Origin: Malaya genurostris
Taxonomy: Eukaryota; Arthropoda; Insecta; Diptera; Culicidae
Length of the DNA: 64,000 nucleotides
Assembly (NCBI RefSeq): GCF_030247185.1
Contig: NC_080571.1
Location: 17,205,631 to 17,269,630, forward strand
Direction: 5' to 3'
Part shown: in pieces, positions 11,001-21,275 of the stretch
How positions within the stretch are numbered: the first letter of the stretch is position 1
Layout: every line of letters begins with the position of its first letter
Made by a program: the position numbers and the translations under genes
The notes under the pieces: model-generated
What the model saw: the letters and a program-made list of their open reading frames with translations, nothing else
The model's database searches: none
What the model was told of the DNA's origin: nothing

Positions 11001-14000
11001 ACTTTTCGAAGATATTTGAACGCGCTCAATTATCTCAGAGATGGCTGAACCGATTTTAACAAACTTGGGCTCGTTTGAAAGCTACTGTCGGGCCATTGAT
11101 CAAGTTCGAAGATCAAATGGCTGTGACTTTTGGTTCCGGAGATATGTTTGTATAAGTGACGTAACCGACAAAAAGCGTTGTATTTGAACGCGCTCAATTT
11201 TCTCAGAGATGGCTGAACCGATTTCAACAAACTTGGGCTCGTTTGAAAGCTACTGTCGGGCCATTGATCAAGTTCGAAGATCAAATGGCTGTGACTTTTG
11301 GTTCCGGAGATATGTTTGTATAAGTGACGTAACCGACAAAAAGCGTTGTATTTGAACGCGCTCAATTTTCTCATAGATGGCTGAACCGATTTCAACAAAC
11401 TTGGGCTCGTTTGAAAGCTACCGTCGGGCCATTGATCAAGTTCGAAGATCAAATGGTTGTGACTTTTGGTTCCAGATATATGATTGTATAAGTGACGTAA
11501 CCGACAAAAAGCGTTGTATTTGAACGCGCTCAATTTTCTCAGAGATGGCTGAACCGATTTTAACAAACTTGGGCTCGTTTGAAAGCTACTGTCGGGCCAT
11601 TGATCAAGTTCGAAGATCAAATGGCTGTGACTTTTGGTTCCGGAGATATGATTGTATAAGTGACGTAACCGACAAAAAGCGTTGTATTTGAACGCGCTCA
11701 ATTTTCTCAGAGATGGCTGAACCGATTTTAACAAACTTGGGCTCGTTTGAAAGCTACTATCGGATCATTGATCAAGTTTGAAGATTAAATGGCTGTGACT
11801 TTTGGTTCCGGAGATATGATTGTATAAGTGACGTAACCGACAAAAAGCGTTGTATTTGAACGCGCTCAATTTTCTCAGAGATGGCTGATCTGATTTTAAC
11901 AAACTTGAGCTCGTTTGAAAGCTACTGTCGTGCCATTGATCAAGTTCGAAGATCAAATGGTTGTGACTTTTGGTTCCAGATATATGATTGTATAAGTGAC
12001 GTAACCGACAAAACACGTTGATTTTTACCGCTCTTATATATATATAAGGGTGCCAAAATTTTTGGATCACCTCTATTTTCGTTAAGTTCTAGTGCTCAAA
12101 AGTTTAAGCACCTCGAAAAAAGCCTTCATGCAAAATTTGACCTAAATCGGACATGCTTAAGGGGTGCTGCCCGGTGGTAAAAGTTTGACAATTTTCGATC
12201 TTGAAAAAGCACCATAGGGGGGAGTACATGAAATTTCCAAAATCGAAAATTTTTTTTGATGCCAAAACTCTTAAAACTGCATAAAACATCGGAATTTAGT
12301 GTCATCTCAAAAAAAATTTTTTTTGAAAAAATCAACTTTCTGGGACTTAGAAAAATTTTCATATTCATAGTCCCAAAAAGTCGATGTTTTCAAAAAAAAA
12401 TTTTTTCGAGATAACACTAAATCTCGACGTTTCATGCAATTCTAAGCCTTTTGGCATCAAAAATTTTTTTCCATTTCGAAAATTTCATGTACTCCCCCCT
12501 ATGGAGATTTTTCAAGATATATGAAAACTTCACTAAGTGGACTAAGAAGGCTTTTTTTAGATTAGCATCACTGTTCTGATACAAATAGGCAACGCAAATG
12601 TCAAGCACTAGTTTGGAAAAATGATGCTGACTGTGTGACATAAACACTGAAGCATGCTTTTGTGAACTACTCGAATCAATCTGAATCAATTGGCGTCTAA
12701 AATTATTTAATAAATGTATGAAACATATTTTCATGAGACTGTTATGAAAGAAGAGAAAGGCATTATCACACCACTAGGTGGATTAAGAAGGGATTTTGAT
12801 CGTTACAGTTACTTTTTTATAGAACTGATGATACGAGTATACTACCTTGATCAAAAAGTTCCCGGAATCACCACCATGTGGCGCTCTCAGTTACGCTGTA
12901 TTGAGTACATCTGCGTTTGTGCGTGTCCTCGGCCGATTTTTCTAATTTCAAACGAAACCCTTATGGTCTTATAGCTTGCTATTGAATATAATCTTTATCC
13001 GACTTCCGGTTCCGGAAACACAAAGTAATATGTGCAAATCTATGAGAAAATGCTCACTCAATTTTCTCAAAAATTTCTTAACCGTTTTTCACAAACTAAG
13101 ATGCAAATAGAATATGTTGAAACTCTTTTCCCGAGAAGTTGATCCAGATCCAACTTCCGGTTCCGGTATTACAGCGCTATAAGAAGAAAATTTTCAATTT
13201 CTTGAGTATTTGTTCACAAGTGATGGCGAAAAGCAAAGTCTTGGCATTACATTCCTTTTGTGGAATTTGGGCTTTCTGTTTCAACAGACTTCGCAGACGA
13301 TTTATAGCGCATATAATCATTGTATGGCTAGAAATACGATCCTACTGACACTAAGAACCCTTCCAGGTCGGGCTCGAACATACCTAGTTGTCGAATGTTC
13401 AAGCCCGACCTGGAAGGGTCGTTAAACCAGCGCCCTATGTATTGAATCACCAACCATAGGCCCAATGGCGAAACGAGATGGAATTTTATATAAAAATTAC
13501 TGGTAAATTCATCTAGTTGGCCGACCTTGTTGGTTAGTGAATATATAAACCTACTTTGGGACTACTAGTCCCCGGTTTCCACTTCCGAAAGCACCGATAA
13601 TAGTGAAGAACAGCTCCAAAAACGGAATTCACTTCGATTTCACAAATCCTGATTTAAATTAAAGCTCTCATTATCTTAAAAGATACTGTGCACTATCATC
13701 CAGATCCGACTGCCGGTTCCGTAATTATATGGCGATGAGTGTCAAAACTTTCAAACCGTCATACAAAATAACGATGCAAAACCGCTACGTACTGGTACGG
13801 AAGCAGAAAACTTCATCACCTTTGCTCCGCTTGCAACCTGCTTTGTTCAATTTCGAATAGCGTGCAAGGTTGCCACATTTGAATTTAAATTATTCTGGAG
13901 AATCTGTAAATCTGTATCGGAGGATCAAAACTCTGTGTTAAAAATCTGTATGTGAAAATGATAATAAATAAAAGAGCAACGAGATGAGAAAGTCAATAAA

Positions 14001-17000
14001 TCGAATCTGAAAATGCTAATTTTTGTTTAGAGGTAGCGTTCATTGTGATGTAATTGGCAATCATAAATAATGTCCCTCCTTTTTTTCAAGTTTTTCTCAA
14101 ATAAAAAGTCGCATAGTCTCATAAGTTGCCATTGAATTTCATCCGACATCCAGTCTCGGAATTATTGGGTAAAGTGTGTTTAAAATTGCACACCGCTATT
14201 TAAAGCGACGATGCAAAAAAGGGTAAAATTCTACTAGATTTGGCTCAAAATTTTTTTAATTTGTTGGCCATATTAGTTACTTTTTAAACGAACCGACTTC
14301 GGCTATGTCGATTCCGGAAGAACCGAAATAGTGGTCAAAAACTCTAAACCGCACCTCACCAAATTTTCTCAGAGATGATTTGATCGATTTTCACGCTGTT
14401 GAATTTCATCCGGGTCAGGCAAAGTGTGTTTAAAATTTCAAACCGTCATTTAGTGCGATGTTGTAAAATAAAGAAAAATTCTTATTAACTTGACATAACT
14501 GTTCACAATTTGAAAAGGTTATGTTAGTTAATACCCAAAGAAAGTTCCTAATTTTATTAAAGTTTGAAAAAATTTCTTGAAAGAATCTTGCAATGATATT
14601 TTTGAAAATATAAGTTATATGAGAAAGGCATCATTACACCACTAGGTGGATTAAAAAAAGTCTTTTATTTCGATTAAAAAAATCGATGTATAGAAATCAC
14701 GTCTGAAAGACAAAATCAAAATCTCAAGCTAGGTACGGATTCGAGTCCCGTCTCTGTGGTAACCTTTTCGCGGTTTCATTACATACACAGCAAAAAATTA
14801 AGAGATTTACAGCTAACGCAAATCTTTATATGACACAATTCATAGAACGTAATCCGTGAAACGACTGAATTTTACCAGAATGGTTTAAATATACGCCCGT
14901 ATTTCATGCAAACGTGTAACATGTTTCAGCACTTAAAAGTATGTCAGAATGAATTAAATATAAGTTATATTTACTGTAAAATTGAGTTATTTTTGACGCT
15001 CATATATGTCGGTCTCAAAAGACGCAAACTTATACGATTATCTCTAGGTGTGTAAATGTATTTGTATGTCATTTTTTAAATCTGTATCCTCGTTAGATAA
15101 TGATCAAATTGAAAACTTGCTCTGAGATGTGTTTAATCACATATCACGATAGTTAAGGAGCAATTAACAATGCTAGGCAAATAGCAATTTTTGCAATCCG
15201 AAAAAGCAGTTTTCTTTGCTGTCGTTCAGCGAAAATTCGAAAGATCAATCATCTTTTTGTAAAAATTAATAAATCTACAAATGGCTTTAAATCTGCAAAA
15301 TAGAACGACAAGTTAAAAAGTCGGTTTTTTACAGTGATTGCATAGCCTTTCTATATGAGAAAGGCAAAACCACTCTTCCTAATCCAACAAATAATTAATT
15401 CGCAAAAGCATACTTGACAACATTCCTAAAATCAAAAGTATACGCAATAATACAATTGAGCTTGACCCTTTGTCACTTTCTGAAAAAATGAGAAGCATCA
15501 GCAACTAGATCTTTGAATTTGATCAATGGTGAAATAATAGCTTTCGAACGAGAGTATTGAGCGGAGGGAAAAAATTGCGTTTTGTTGGTTAAGACACTTA
15601 TGTTATATACTTATATCTCTTAAGGGCTGAGGCCATTGTGTTTTAGGGCGTTTTGGAGGGCTATTTTCACGCTTCAAATCTGATTTTGTCAGAAACGATG
15701 ACAAATATATAAAAATAAACCCAACTCAGAAAATTGGTTTAGATTATTCTGTGAAAATTTCAGAATGATTCATTGACTTTAGCGGTCGAGAAAGTATTTT
15801 TTTCTGAAGGAAGAATTGCATAGCTGAAAACGCCGTCTTTCAACTTGTTCATTGAATACCTCGCCTTCAAAAGCATGGATCAAAAAACTCTCCTGACAAT
15901 ATCTAGATAATTTAATTTAGATGCGATTAGTGCATAAAAACATATATGTTGTCGCTATAAAAATGAAGTGAATGTTATTTTTGTGAAGGTAAGTCGATTT
16001 CTATGACGGCGCAATTTTTCTGAGAGAGAAATAAAATCGGCTCAACAAGGCTGCCAAACAAGCGGTAGTTTTTTTTGGATTTTATGTGATGTAGTCAAAC
16101 TTGTAACCGAAAATATCAAAACTTTCTTGGCCACCCGGCCACATCGAGAGTCATTTTGCACATTTTCGAGAGAGCATGGAGGGAAATGTAATACGCAGAG
16201 CGAGCCACGTGGTTATACGCGAACTACTGGCCTCAGCCCTTAAGTCGATCTCGTCGAGATGAGTCAAATGGTATGCAATACTAGGGGTCACCGAAGCACC
16301 GATCAATAGTGGGTTTTTTCAACAATTCTATCACCTTTCAATAGAGAAAGGCAAAATATTGTCTACTATCCGTAATTTTATTCCTGAATACCTAAAAACA
16401 GCTTTAAAGGGACGTTAGGTAGTGCATAGTGGTAAAATAAGCTAATGTTTAAAACAAATGTTGTTATTGAAACAACAGTGACATTAGAGGATTTTATTAT
16501 GCAAGCAACCGCTCGAGAACATATGATTTTCAGGCGAGGTACGATAAGATATTTCCCTTGAAAAAGACCATAACCAGTGGTCGAAACGTCGGGCAGTATA
16601 AAACAGCCGTTCTTATTTTTCCGGAGATTGTAAGATGAACCTTATGTATTTTTCATCTTTACTTGTGCGTTCACGATTTACCGTATTGATTTTATAATTA
16701 ACGTCTTACCTTTCGCGAAACTGTCAAGTTAAAATCACAAGCTTTCGATTTATATTGGAATCTTCCGAGAAATTGCAGTAATGGCTTCGTAATAATCAAA
16801 AGAGAAAGTAAACAAAGAGAGATTCTCATTTGCAGTTAGGCCCTTTTTGTTGTGGGACTATCGAAATACCTTTGCTAACGATCTGAATTCCGACGCCGGT
16901 AGTTCGGTCAAAACTCAAGAGAGAAAAAAACGAATGTCGGGTCGGACCGATCGGCCAAGTGAGAATAGACCTTTGTTCCAGTTTCAGTTCTATTGAAGAT

Positions 17001-20000
17001 CTTCCATATATTATTGAAGCTGCTAAATTTGTTCTTATTAATTGAATGATAAAAATCAACTATTGCGCAAATCCGTTGATATTACAAAGGTAATAACAGA
17101 GATAACATATATCGGTATATTGAATACATAGTAAAAAATACTTGATATTAATATTTTAAACAATAAATTGATGAATTTCTCGGCTGCCCAGATCAAACAA
17201 TATAACCAATTAATAATTTTAATAAATAATTAAAATAATAAAGCGGAAATAATACAGAATCAATACGCGCGTGAAATTTGTTGACCTTTATTTGGTGATT
17301 TAAAATGATTTTATAACAACTGTTTAGAATATGTCAATGCAATGAATCAACTATTTTGTCTAAATCCTATTCACTCGTTTATTTTGTATCACGTAATATC
17401 ATTTATAAAAACCCTTCTTAATCCACCTAGTGGTGTGATAATGCCTTTCTCTTCTTTCATAACAGTCTCATGAATATATATTTCATACTTTTATTAAATA
17501 ATTTCGGATACTAATTTTGACACCAACTGATTCAGATTGATTCGAGTAGTTCACAAAAGCATGCTTCAGTGTTTATGTCACACAGTCAGCATCATTTTTC
17601 CAAACTAGTGCTTGACATTTGCGTTGCCTATTTGTAATAAAGGATGCTAATCTAAAAAAAGCCTTTTAGTCCACTTAGTGGAATTTTCATATATCTTGAA
17701 AAATCACCATAGAAATCACGAAATTTTCGAAATCGAAAAAAAAATTTTGATGCCAAAAGGCTTAGAATTGCATGAAACGTCGAGATTTAGTGTCATCTCG
17801 AAAAAAAATTTTTTTTGAAAAAGTCGACTTTTTGGGACTTAGAAAAAATATGAAAAAAGTCCCAGAAAGTTGATTTTTTCAAAAAAAAAATTTTTTTAGA
17901 TGACACTAAATTTCGATGTTTCATGCAGTTTTAAGAGTTTCGGCATCAAAAAATACTCCCCCCCTATGGTGCTTTTTCAAGATCGAAAATTGTCAAATCT
18001 TTACCACCGGGCAGCACCCCTTACGTATGTCCGATTTAGGTCAAATTTTGCATGAAGGCTTTTTTCGAGGTGCTTAAACTTTTGAGCACTAGAACTTAAC
18101 GAAAATAGAGGTGATCCCAAAATTTTGGCACCCATATATATATAAGAGCGGTAAAAATCAACGTGTTTTGTCGGTTACGTCATTTATAACATCATAACAC
18201 ATGGATCAATAAGTCCCGAGACTAAAGCAGAGATGGCGCTCGTAGTAAACCAGTAACCACGTCTTTCTAGAGTACTAACCTTTGCTTGAAACGGGTCAAA
18301 ATTTTAAGTCGATCCGACCAGAAACAGCTGAGTTATCGAGGTTGGAGTAAAGTCGTTTTGTAGTTTGTTTAAAAAATGGAAAAAACCGAGTTCCGTGTTT
18401 TTATGAAACATTGTTTTTTAATGGGTAAAAACACCGTGCAAGCGAAACAATGGATTTAAAAATGTTATCCGGACTCTTGTCCATCAAAAGCAACGATTTG
18501 TCGGTGGTTCGCCGAGTTTAAACGTGGTCGTACCGACACAAATAACGCGGAACGCTCGGGTAGACCTGTGGAAGCCGTTACACCGGAAAATGTGAGTGAA
18601 GTGACAAAAATTATAATGAAAGATCGTAAAGTGAAGCTCCGTGAGATTGCTGAGATGACACAGATATCATATGGAAGTGTATTTACTATCCTTCATGAAA
18701 AATTGAGCATGAAAAAGGTTTTTTCCAAGTGGGTGCCGCGATTCTTTCCGATAGAACAAAAACACCCTGCCACAAGTCGATGAAAACAATGGCGAAATTG
18801 AACGAATTGGGCTTTGATCTGCTTCCCCACCCCCCCTACTCGCCAGATTTAGCCCCCAGTGACTACTGGCTCTTTTCTGATCTTAAAAAAATGCTCCAGG
18901 GAAAAAGATTTGGCTCAAATGAGGAGGTCATCGCTGAAACTGAAGCTTATTTTGAAGCGAAAGATAAATTTTTTTTTGAACATGGTATTGAAAAATTGGA
19001 AAAAACGTTGGAACCATTGTATCACCCTAAAAGGTGATTATGTTGATGAATAAAAAAAAATTCGCAAAAAAAATGTTGTTTCCATCGTTAGTCTCGGGAC
19101 TTATTGATCCATGTGTTATATCTGGAACCAAAAGTCACAACCATTTGATCTTCAAACTTGATCAATGGTCCGACAGTAGCTTTCAAACGAGCCCAATTTT
19201 GTTAAAATCGGTTCAGCCATCTCTGATAAAATTGAGCGCGTTCAAATATCTTCGAAAAGTGCACACACACAGACATTTTCCGATCTCGTCGAACTGAATC
19301 GAACGGTATATAACACTATGGGTCTCCGAGGCTCCGTTCGAAAGTCGGTTTTTCCAGCAATTCTAATACCTTTCTATAGAGAAAGGCAAAAATAGGGAAG
19401 TTTTTATTCCTTACGCGATAGTATTGCAAATTTTTCTTCAGTTTCCTCGAATAAGAGCTGTGAATCAAGACTTCCCGGGACTTCAATATAGGATATTGTT
19501 CAAACGTTCACTCGGGAAGTCAGTGAGTTTAGTGGTGCATCCGAGCATCTTGAAACTGGAACATACTGAGTCGCGCGCGAATAATACCAATACTGACATT
19601 TTTACTAACAAATGTCCTTCTCCCGTGACACTCGTGGAGTGCGTATTAGTATATACGGCCTCTAGTAACAACAAGTGTTGGACTAACATCCCTTCCCATT
19701 CCTTAGACGATCTACGTTCGGGCCTGGCCGGCGCCGGTACTGATCAATGAATTCTAGGAAGATGTACATTGAAGGATGATCTAGCAGTCCTAGGTCGGAT
19801 CATTTAAAAACTCTCTGTACAATTTCAGCTAATCCCGATCAGTAACGGAGTAGCAACCAGGGGTGGTCGCTCAAGCTCAATAATCAAATCAAAAATTTGC
19901 TATATGTCTATTCCGCTCTTTGCTGTGTTGCAATATTTAAAACTGTGAAAAGTAGAAACAAATATTTCAAAACTATCTTACATTCTTTTTCGCAGCAAAA

Positions 20001-21275
20001 ACTGAAAGATGTTCAGTACACCTACTGCAGCTCGGTCGGCACCAATCGCTACGTTCTACGGCTGAACGAATCCAAAGACTACGTCGACCGGGCCAAGGAA
20101 TCACTGGAGACGGTAACGCGTATTGCCATCGATCTGTATCCGCGTTTCGAGATGAGCTCGAAAATCAATCGCCTGAATGGGGAACTGGACGACAGCAAGC
20201 GGCAGTTGATTGCACTGTCGGCCATGGCTGACCGGCGAACCGTCATGGAACACTATGCCAACGCTACCCGGGGCCTATGCGAAGGTGGCCTACTGGGACT
20301 AACGCTAATGCTGCTGGCCAGCCTGGTGTCGGCGGCCATCCTCAGCCTACTGGTGTGCGTCGATTCGCACACTTGGATTTATTTAACGAAAAAGTAAGCG
20401 GAATGACACTCGCTGGGTCACAGTAAACCGATTAATGTTATTTTTTGTTTGTTTGATTGTTTTATAGACGACCCTACGAGGACAAATCGGAAACGACACC
20501 GTTATTCCCGGCCAGCGTAGCGACGGCCTCGCCGGCTGCCCCGATCAATCCGGGAACGATGACGGTGAATCGTACGTTGCTGCACGCACAGGCGGCCACG
20601 ACCAATGGCAGTACCGGGGGGCTGATACCGAGCAGTGGCCGCAATGGAACCACACACGGATTGCGCGGGTTGGTGGCATCCTACAGTGGCGATGAGTCAC
20701 CGCCACCAGATTATAATGTTGTGGTGCATGATAACAACAGGCATGGCTTTTTTCGTTATTATTTTATTTTTCTATCCCCAACTAGTCGCTACGGAAGCGA
20801 CATTGTTTGTTTTAATTGTATTTTATTCCGTGCCTAAAAATACTGTCGGATCGGATCGAGATGGTATACTCTGTCTTTCTGTAAGGTATTTCGTGACAAA
20901 CTGGTGCACTTTGTATGGTTTGCAATTTATCTAGGATTAAATTACCTTCATTTTAGCTTATACATTTTGTTAAAAACAATCCTTGATTTCTTTTTTCAAG
21001 TTGTTAGTTAGTAACAATTAATTGCTCAAATTGAACATGCGCCAACAACGGTCAAGATGTCACATTCAAAATTCTATTGCACATTGTTTTTTTGTTATTT
21101 GAAATCTGTACTGATTCGATTCTAACTTCCCCTCACAAAACGCAGAGCATCCGGGCATCACACGTTGGGCCGCCTTCCGTCGCAGCACCAGAACAACCTG
21201 AGCGGGCCGAACAACGGGAAATACGCTACGCTTAGTAAACAGTGTAAAACGCTCGAATCGAGCGATTTCTACTGA
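9247..21275 (+). CDS. Ttyh: tweety-family (TTYH) membrane protein, 3' exons, up to the first stop
   Basis: Tweety proteins are five-pass plasma-membrane proteins proposed as volume-regulated or calcium-activated anion channels. Exons seen: 9247-9489, 19996-20393, 20468-20740 and 21146-21275, together 347 codons in continuous phase. The first encodes two membrane segments (LGFLTFLLLLCIILVIGA; LLAVTVCWLLSGIYLASAVA) and the family's conserved GDFC. The second gives the extracellular loop with two N-glycosylation sequons (NES, NAT), then the last membrane segment from LCEGGLLGLTLMLLASLVSA. The cytoplasmic tail contains PPPDY, a possible WW-domain ligand, and ends KTLESSDFY before TGA at 21273-21275. 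The start and first membrane segments lie upstream of the window. The intron after the first exon is 10.5 kb and full of transposons. The third exon appears to use a GC donor. The tail suggests the tweety-2 paralogue, but I cannot separate paralogues with certainty. Confidence 0.92.
10582..10763. mobile_element. 'CAGTGGCGTACC' short element, copy 1
   Basis: Starts CAGTGGCGTACCGAGGAAA, shared with 59501, and continues with GC-rich 'GCGCCCGGG', 'GCCCCCATCGTTGG' and 'CATCTCCGGAAA' blocks. It ends in a CCCCGGGG...CCCCCTTCGCCCCC patch. Non-autonomous with no ORF; probably hAT-like from the CAGTGGC terminus. Confidence 0.6.
10961..10999 (+). repeat. (GT)n microsatellite
   Basis: About 19 uninterrupted GT dinucleotides next to the first satellite unit. 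The corresponding spot in the copies at 7360 and 19262 has only a short CACACACA, so the run expanded in this copy. Confidence 0.95.
11008..12015. repeat. 168-bp tandem satellite, six units
   Basis: The landmark GCGTTGTATTTGAACGCGCT starts at 11175, 11343, 11511, 11679 and 11847, exactly 168 bp apart; the first unit starts near 11008 and the last ends near 12015. Other copies of the host repeat hold one unit. Units differ by only a few substitutions. Because 168 is a multiple of three, an accidental minus-strand frame stays open over several units (11030-11734 and 11765-12070). Confidence 0.95.
12212..12504. repeat. long imperfect inverted repeat inside the repeat element
   Basis: The arms are about 12212-12348 and 12370-12504, separated by about 21 bp. 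The left arm starts CCATAGGGGGGAGTACATGA and the right arm ends with its complement. Poly-A/T blocks at mirrored places and the shared 'TTAGTGTCATCT' core confirm the pairing. The same arrangement is at 17690-17970. Confidence 0.7.
13357..13419. repeat. 24-bp hairpin in the tweety intron
   Basis: ACCCTTCCAGGTCGGGCTCG at 13357-13376, extended to 13380, is matched by its complement at 13396-13419 with a single mismatch and a 15-nt loop. The stem is unusually GC-rich for this region. It could be a small-RNA precursor or a terminal-repeat relic. Confidence 0.6.
13420..15340. repeat. decayed 'CTTCCGGTTCCGG' repeat debris
   Basis: Blocks near 12998, 13147, 13572, 13697 and 14145 share (G/C)AC(T/A)TCCGG(T/C)TCCGGAA followed by a 'TACAG/AAAGTGTGTTTAAAA' stretch. 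A reverse-orientation 'CCACTAGGTGG' terminus is at 14618-14655. A tRNA B-box-like GGATTCGAGTCCCG at 14734 may be a SINE relic. No gene seen. Confidence 0.45.
15370..16352 (+). repeat. decayed copy of the 'CCACCTAGTGG' family, split by a MITE
   Basis: GATCTTTGAATTTGATCAATGG and TTGTTGGTTAAGACACTTAT before 15620 continue after 16240 with GTCGATCTCGTCGAGATGAG and the terminus ATAGAGAAAGGCAAAATATT. It is much more diverged than the other copies. Confidence 0.55.
15624..16239. mobile_element. 616-bp MITE in TTAA target (piggyBac-like target use)
   Basis: Flanked by TTAA on both sides (15620-15623 and 16240-16243). The termini GGGCTGAGGCCA and TGGCCTCAGCCC are perfect 12-bp inverted repeats. No long ORF, so non-autonomous. 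TTAA duplication is typical of piggyBac and Kolobok families; the termini start GGG rather than the usual piggyBac CCY, so the assignment is open. Confidence 0.65.
16557..16595 (+). other. hammerhead-ribozyme-like relic (Penelope-type motif)
   Basis: CTTGAAAAAGACCATAACCA at 16557, followed by GTGGTCGAAACGTCGG, forms a five-base-pair stem (GACCA/TGGTC) placed just before GAAAC, as in the minimal hammerheads of Penelope-like retroelements. The expected CUGANGA core is altered here (CUUGAAAAA), so it is probably inactive. No reverse transcriptase is seen nearby. Confidence 0.35.
16600..17400. other. no gene seen
   Basis: AT-rich intronic sequence. A 77-codon minus frame at 16826-17059 has no domain. 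Confidence 0.4.
18197..19116 (+). mobile_element. mariner copy 1, internally deleted
   Basis: Perfect ends ACACATGGATCAATAAGTCC and its complement, with a TA duplication at 18195-18196 and 19117-19118. The TA site restores the host repeat exactly when the element is removed. Confidence 0.92.
18376..19037 (+). pseudogene. mariner transposase pseudogene, middle deleted
   Basis: The ATG at 18376 opens MEKTEFRVFMKHCFLMGKN, with a stop after KQWI near 18457. The helix-turn-helix segment follows (KATICRWFAEFKRGRTD; VKLREIAEMTQISYGSVFTI). At about 18765 the sequence jumps from the linker directly to the region after the second catalytic aspartate, then continues with the mariner signature YSPDLAPSDYWLF near 18837 and a normal C-terminus. 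The DETW block and the HQDN aspartate block are deleted, so it cannot encode an active DD34D enzyme. Confidence 0.88.
19392..19890 (+). other. intron sequence with an unrecognised 108-codon frame
   Basis: The frame at 19424-19750 (LVVHPSILKLEHTESRANNT...) looks more protein-like than its surroundings and may be a retroelement 5' fragment, but it has no diagnostic motif. Its end is GC-rich (GGCCTGGCCGGCGCCGG). Confidence 0.3.
20741..20742 (+). promoter_or_regulatory. non-canonical GC splice donor of the tweety gene
   Basis: The third visible exon must end in phase 2 to join the next exon at 21146. GT dinucleotides just upstream (20718-20726) all give phase 0. AACAACAG followed by GCATGG at 20741 gives phase 2 and restores the frame (DNN-R-ASGHHT). 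GC-AG introns are a known minor class. Confidence 0.55.

Larger units (their letters stand above)
10840..12795 (-). repeat. 'CCACCTAGTGG' repeat family, copy 2, expanded by a 168-bp satellite
   Basis: Reverse-orientation copy bounded by TTTGCCTTTCTCTATAGAAA at 10840 and the complement of TTAATCCACCTAGTGGTGTG at about 12768-12788. Inside, from left to right, are a TG microsatellite, six 168-bp units, a non-coding middle shared with the copies at 6633 and 17403, and a long inverted repeat (12212-12504). No protein is recognisable. The element class is unknown. Confidence 0.75.
17403..19391 (+). repeat. 'CCACCTAGTGG' repeat family, copy 3, fullest copy
   Basis: Runs from CTTCTTAATCCACCTAGTGG through the hairpin arms (17690-17970) and the GGGCAGCACCCCTTACG block to a single 168-bp-type unit and the end CTATAGAGAAAGGCAAAAAT. 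A mariner (18197-19116) is inserted at TA in the 168-bp unit. Without it the element is about 1.07 kb. No coding capacity. Confidence 0.8.

Noticed and set aside
11030..11734. Minus-strand 234-codon frame with four near-identical repeats, looking like a repeat protein
   Set aside because: It is the 168-bp satellite read in an accidental frame; single-unit copies elsewhere carry no start, no consistent frame and flanking non-coding repeat.
14720..14760. tRNA-like B box GGATTCGAGTCCCG
   Set aside because: No matching A box or cloverleaf upstream; at most a SINE relic.
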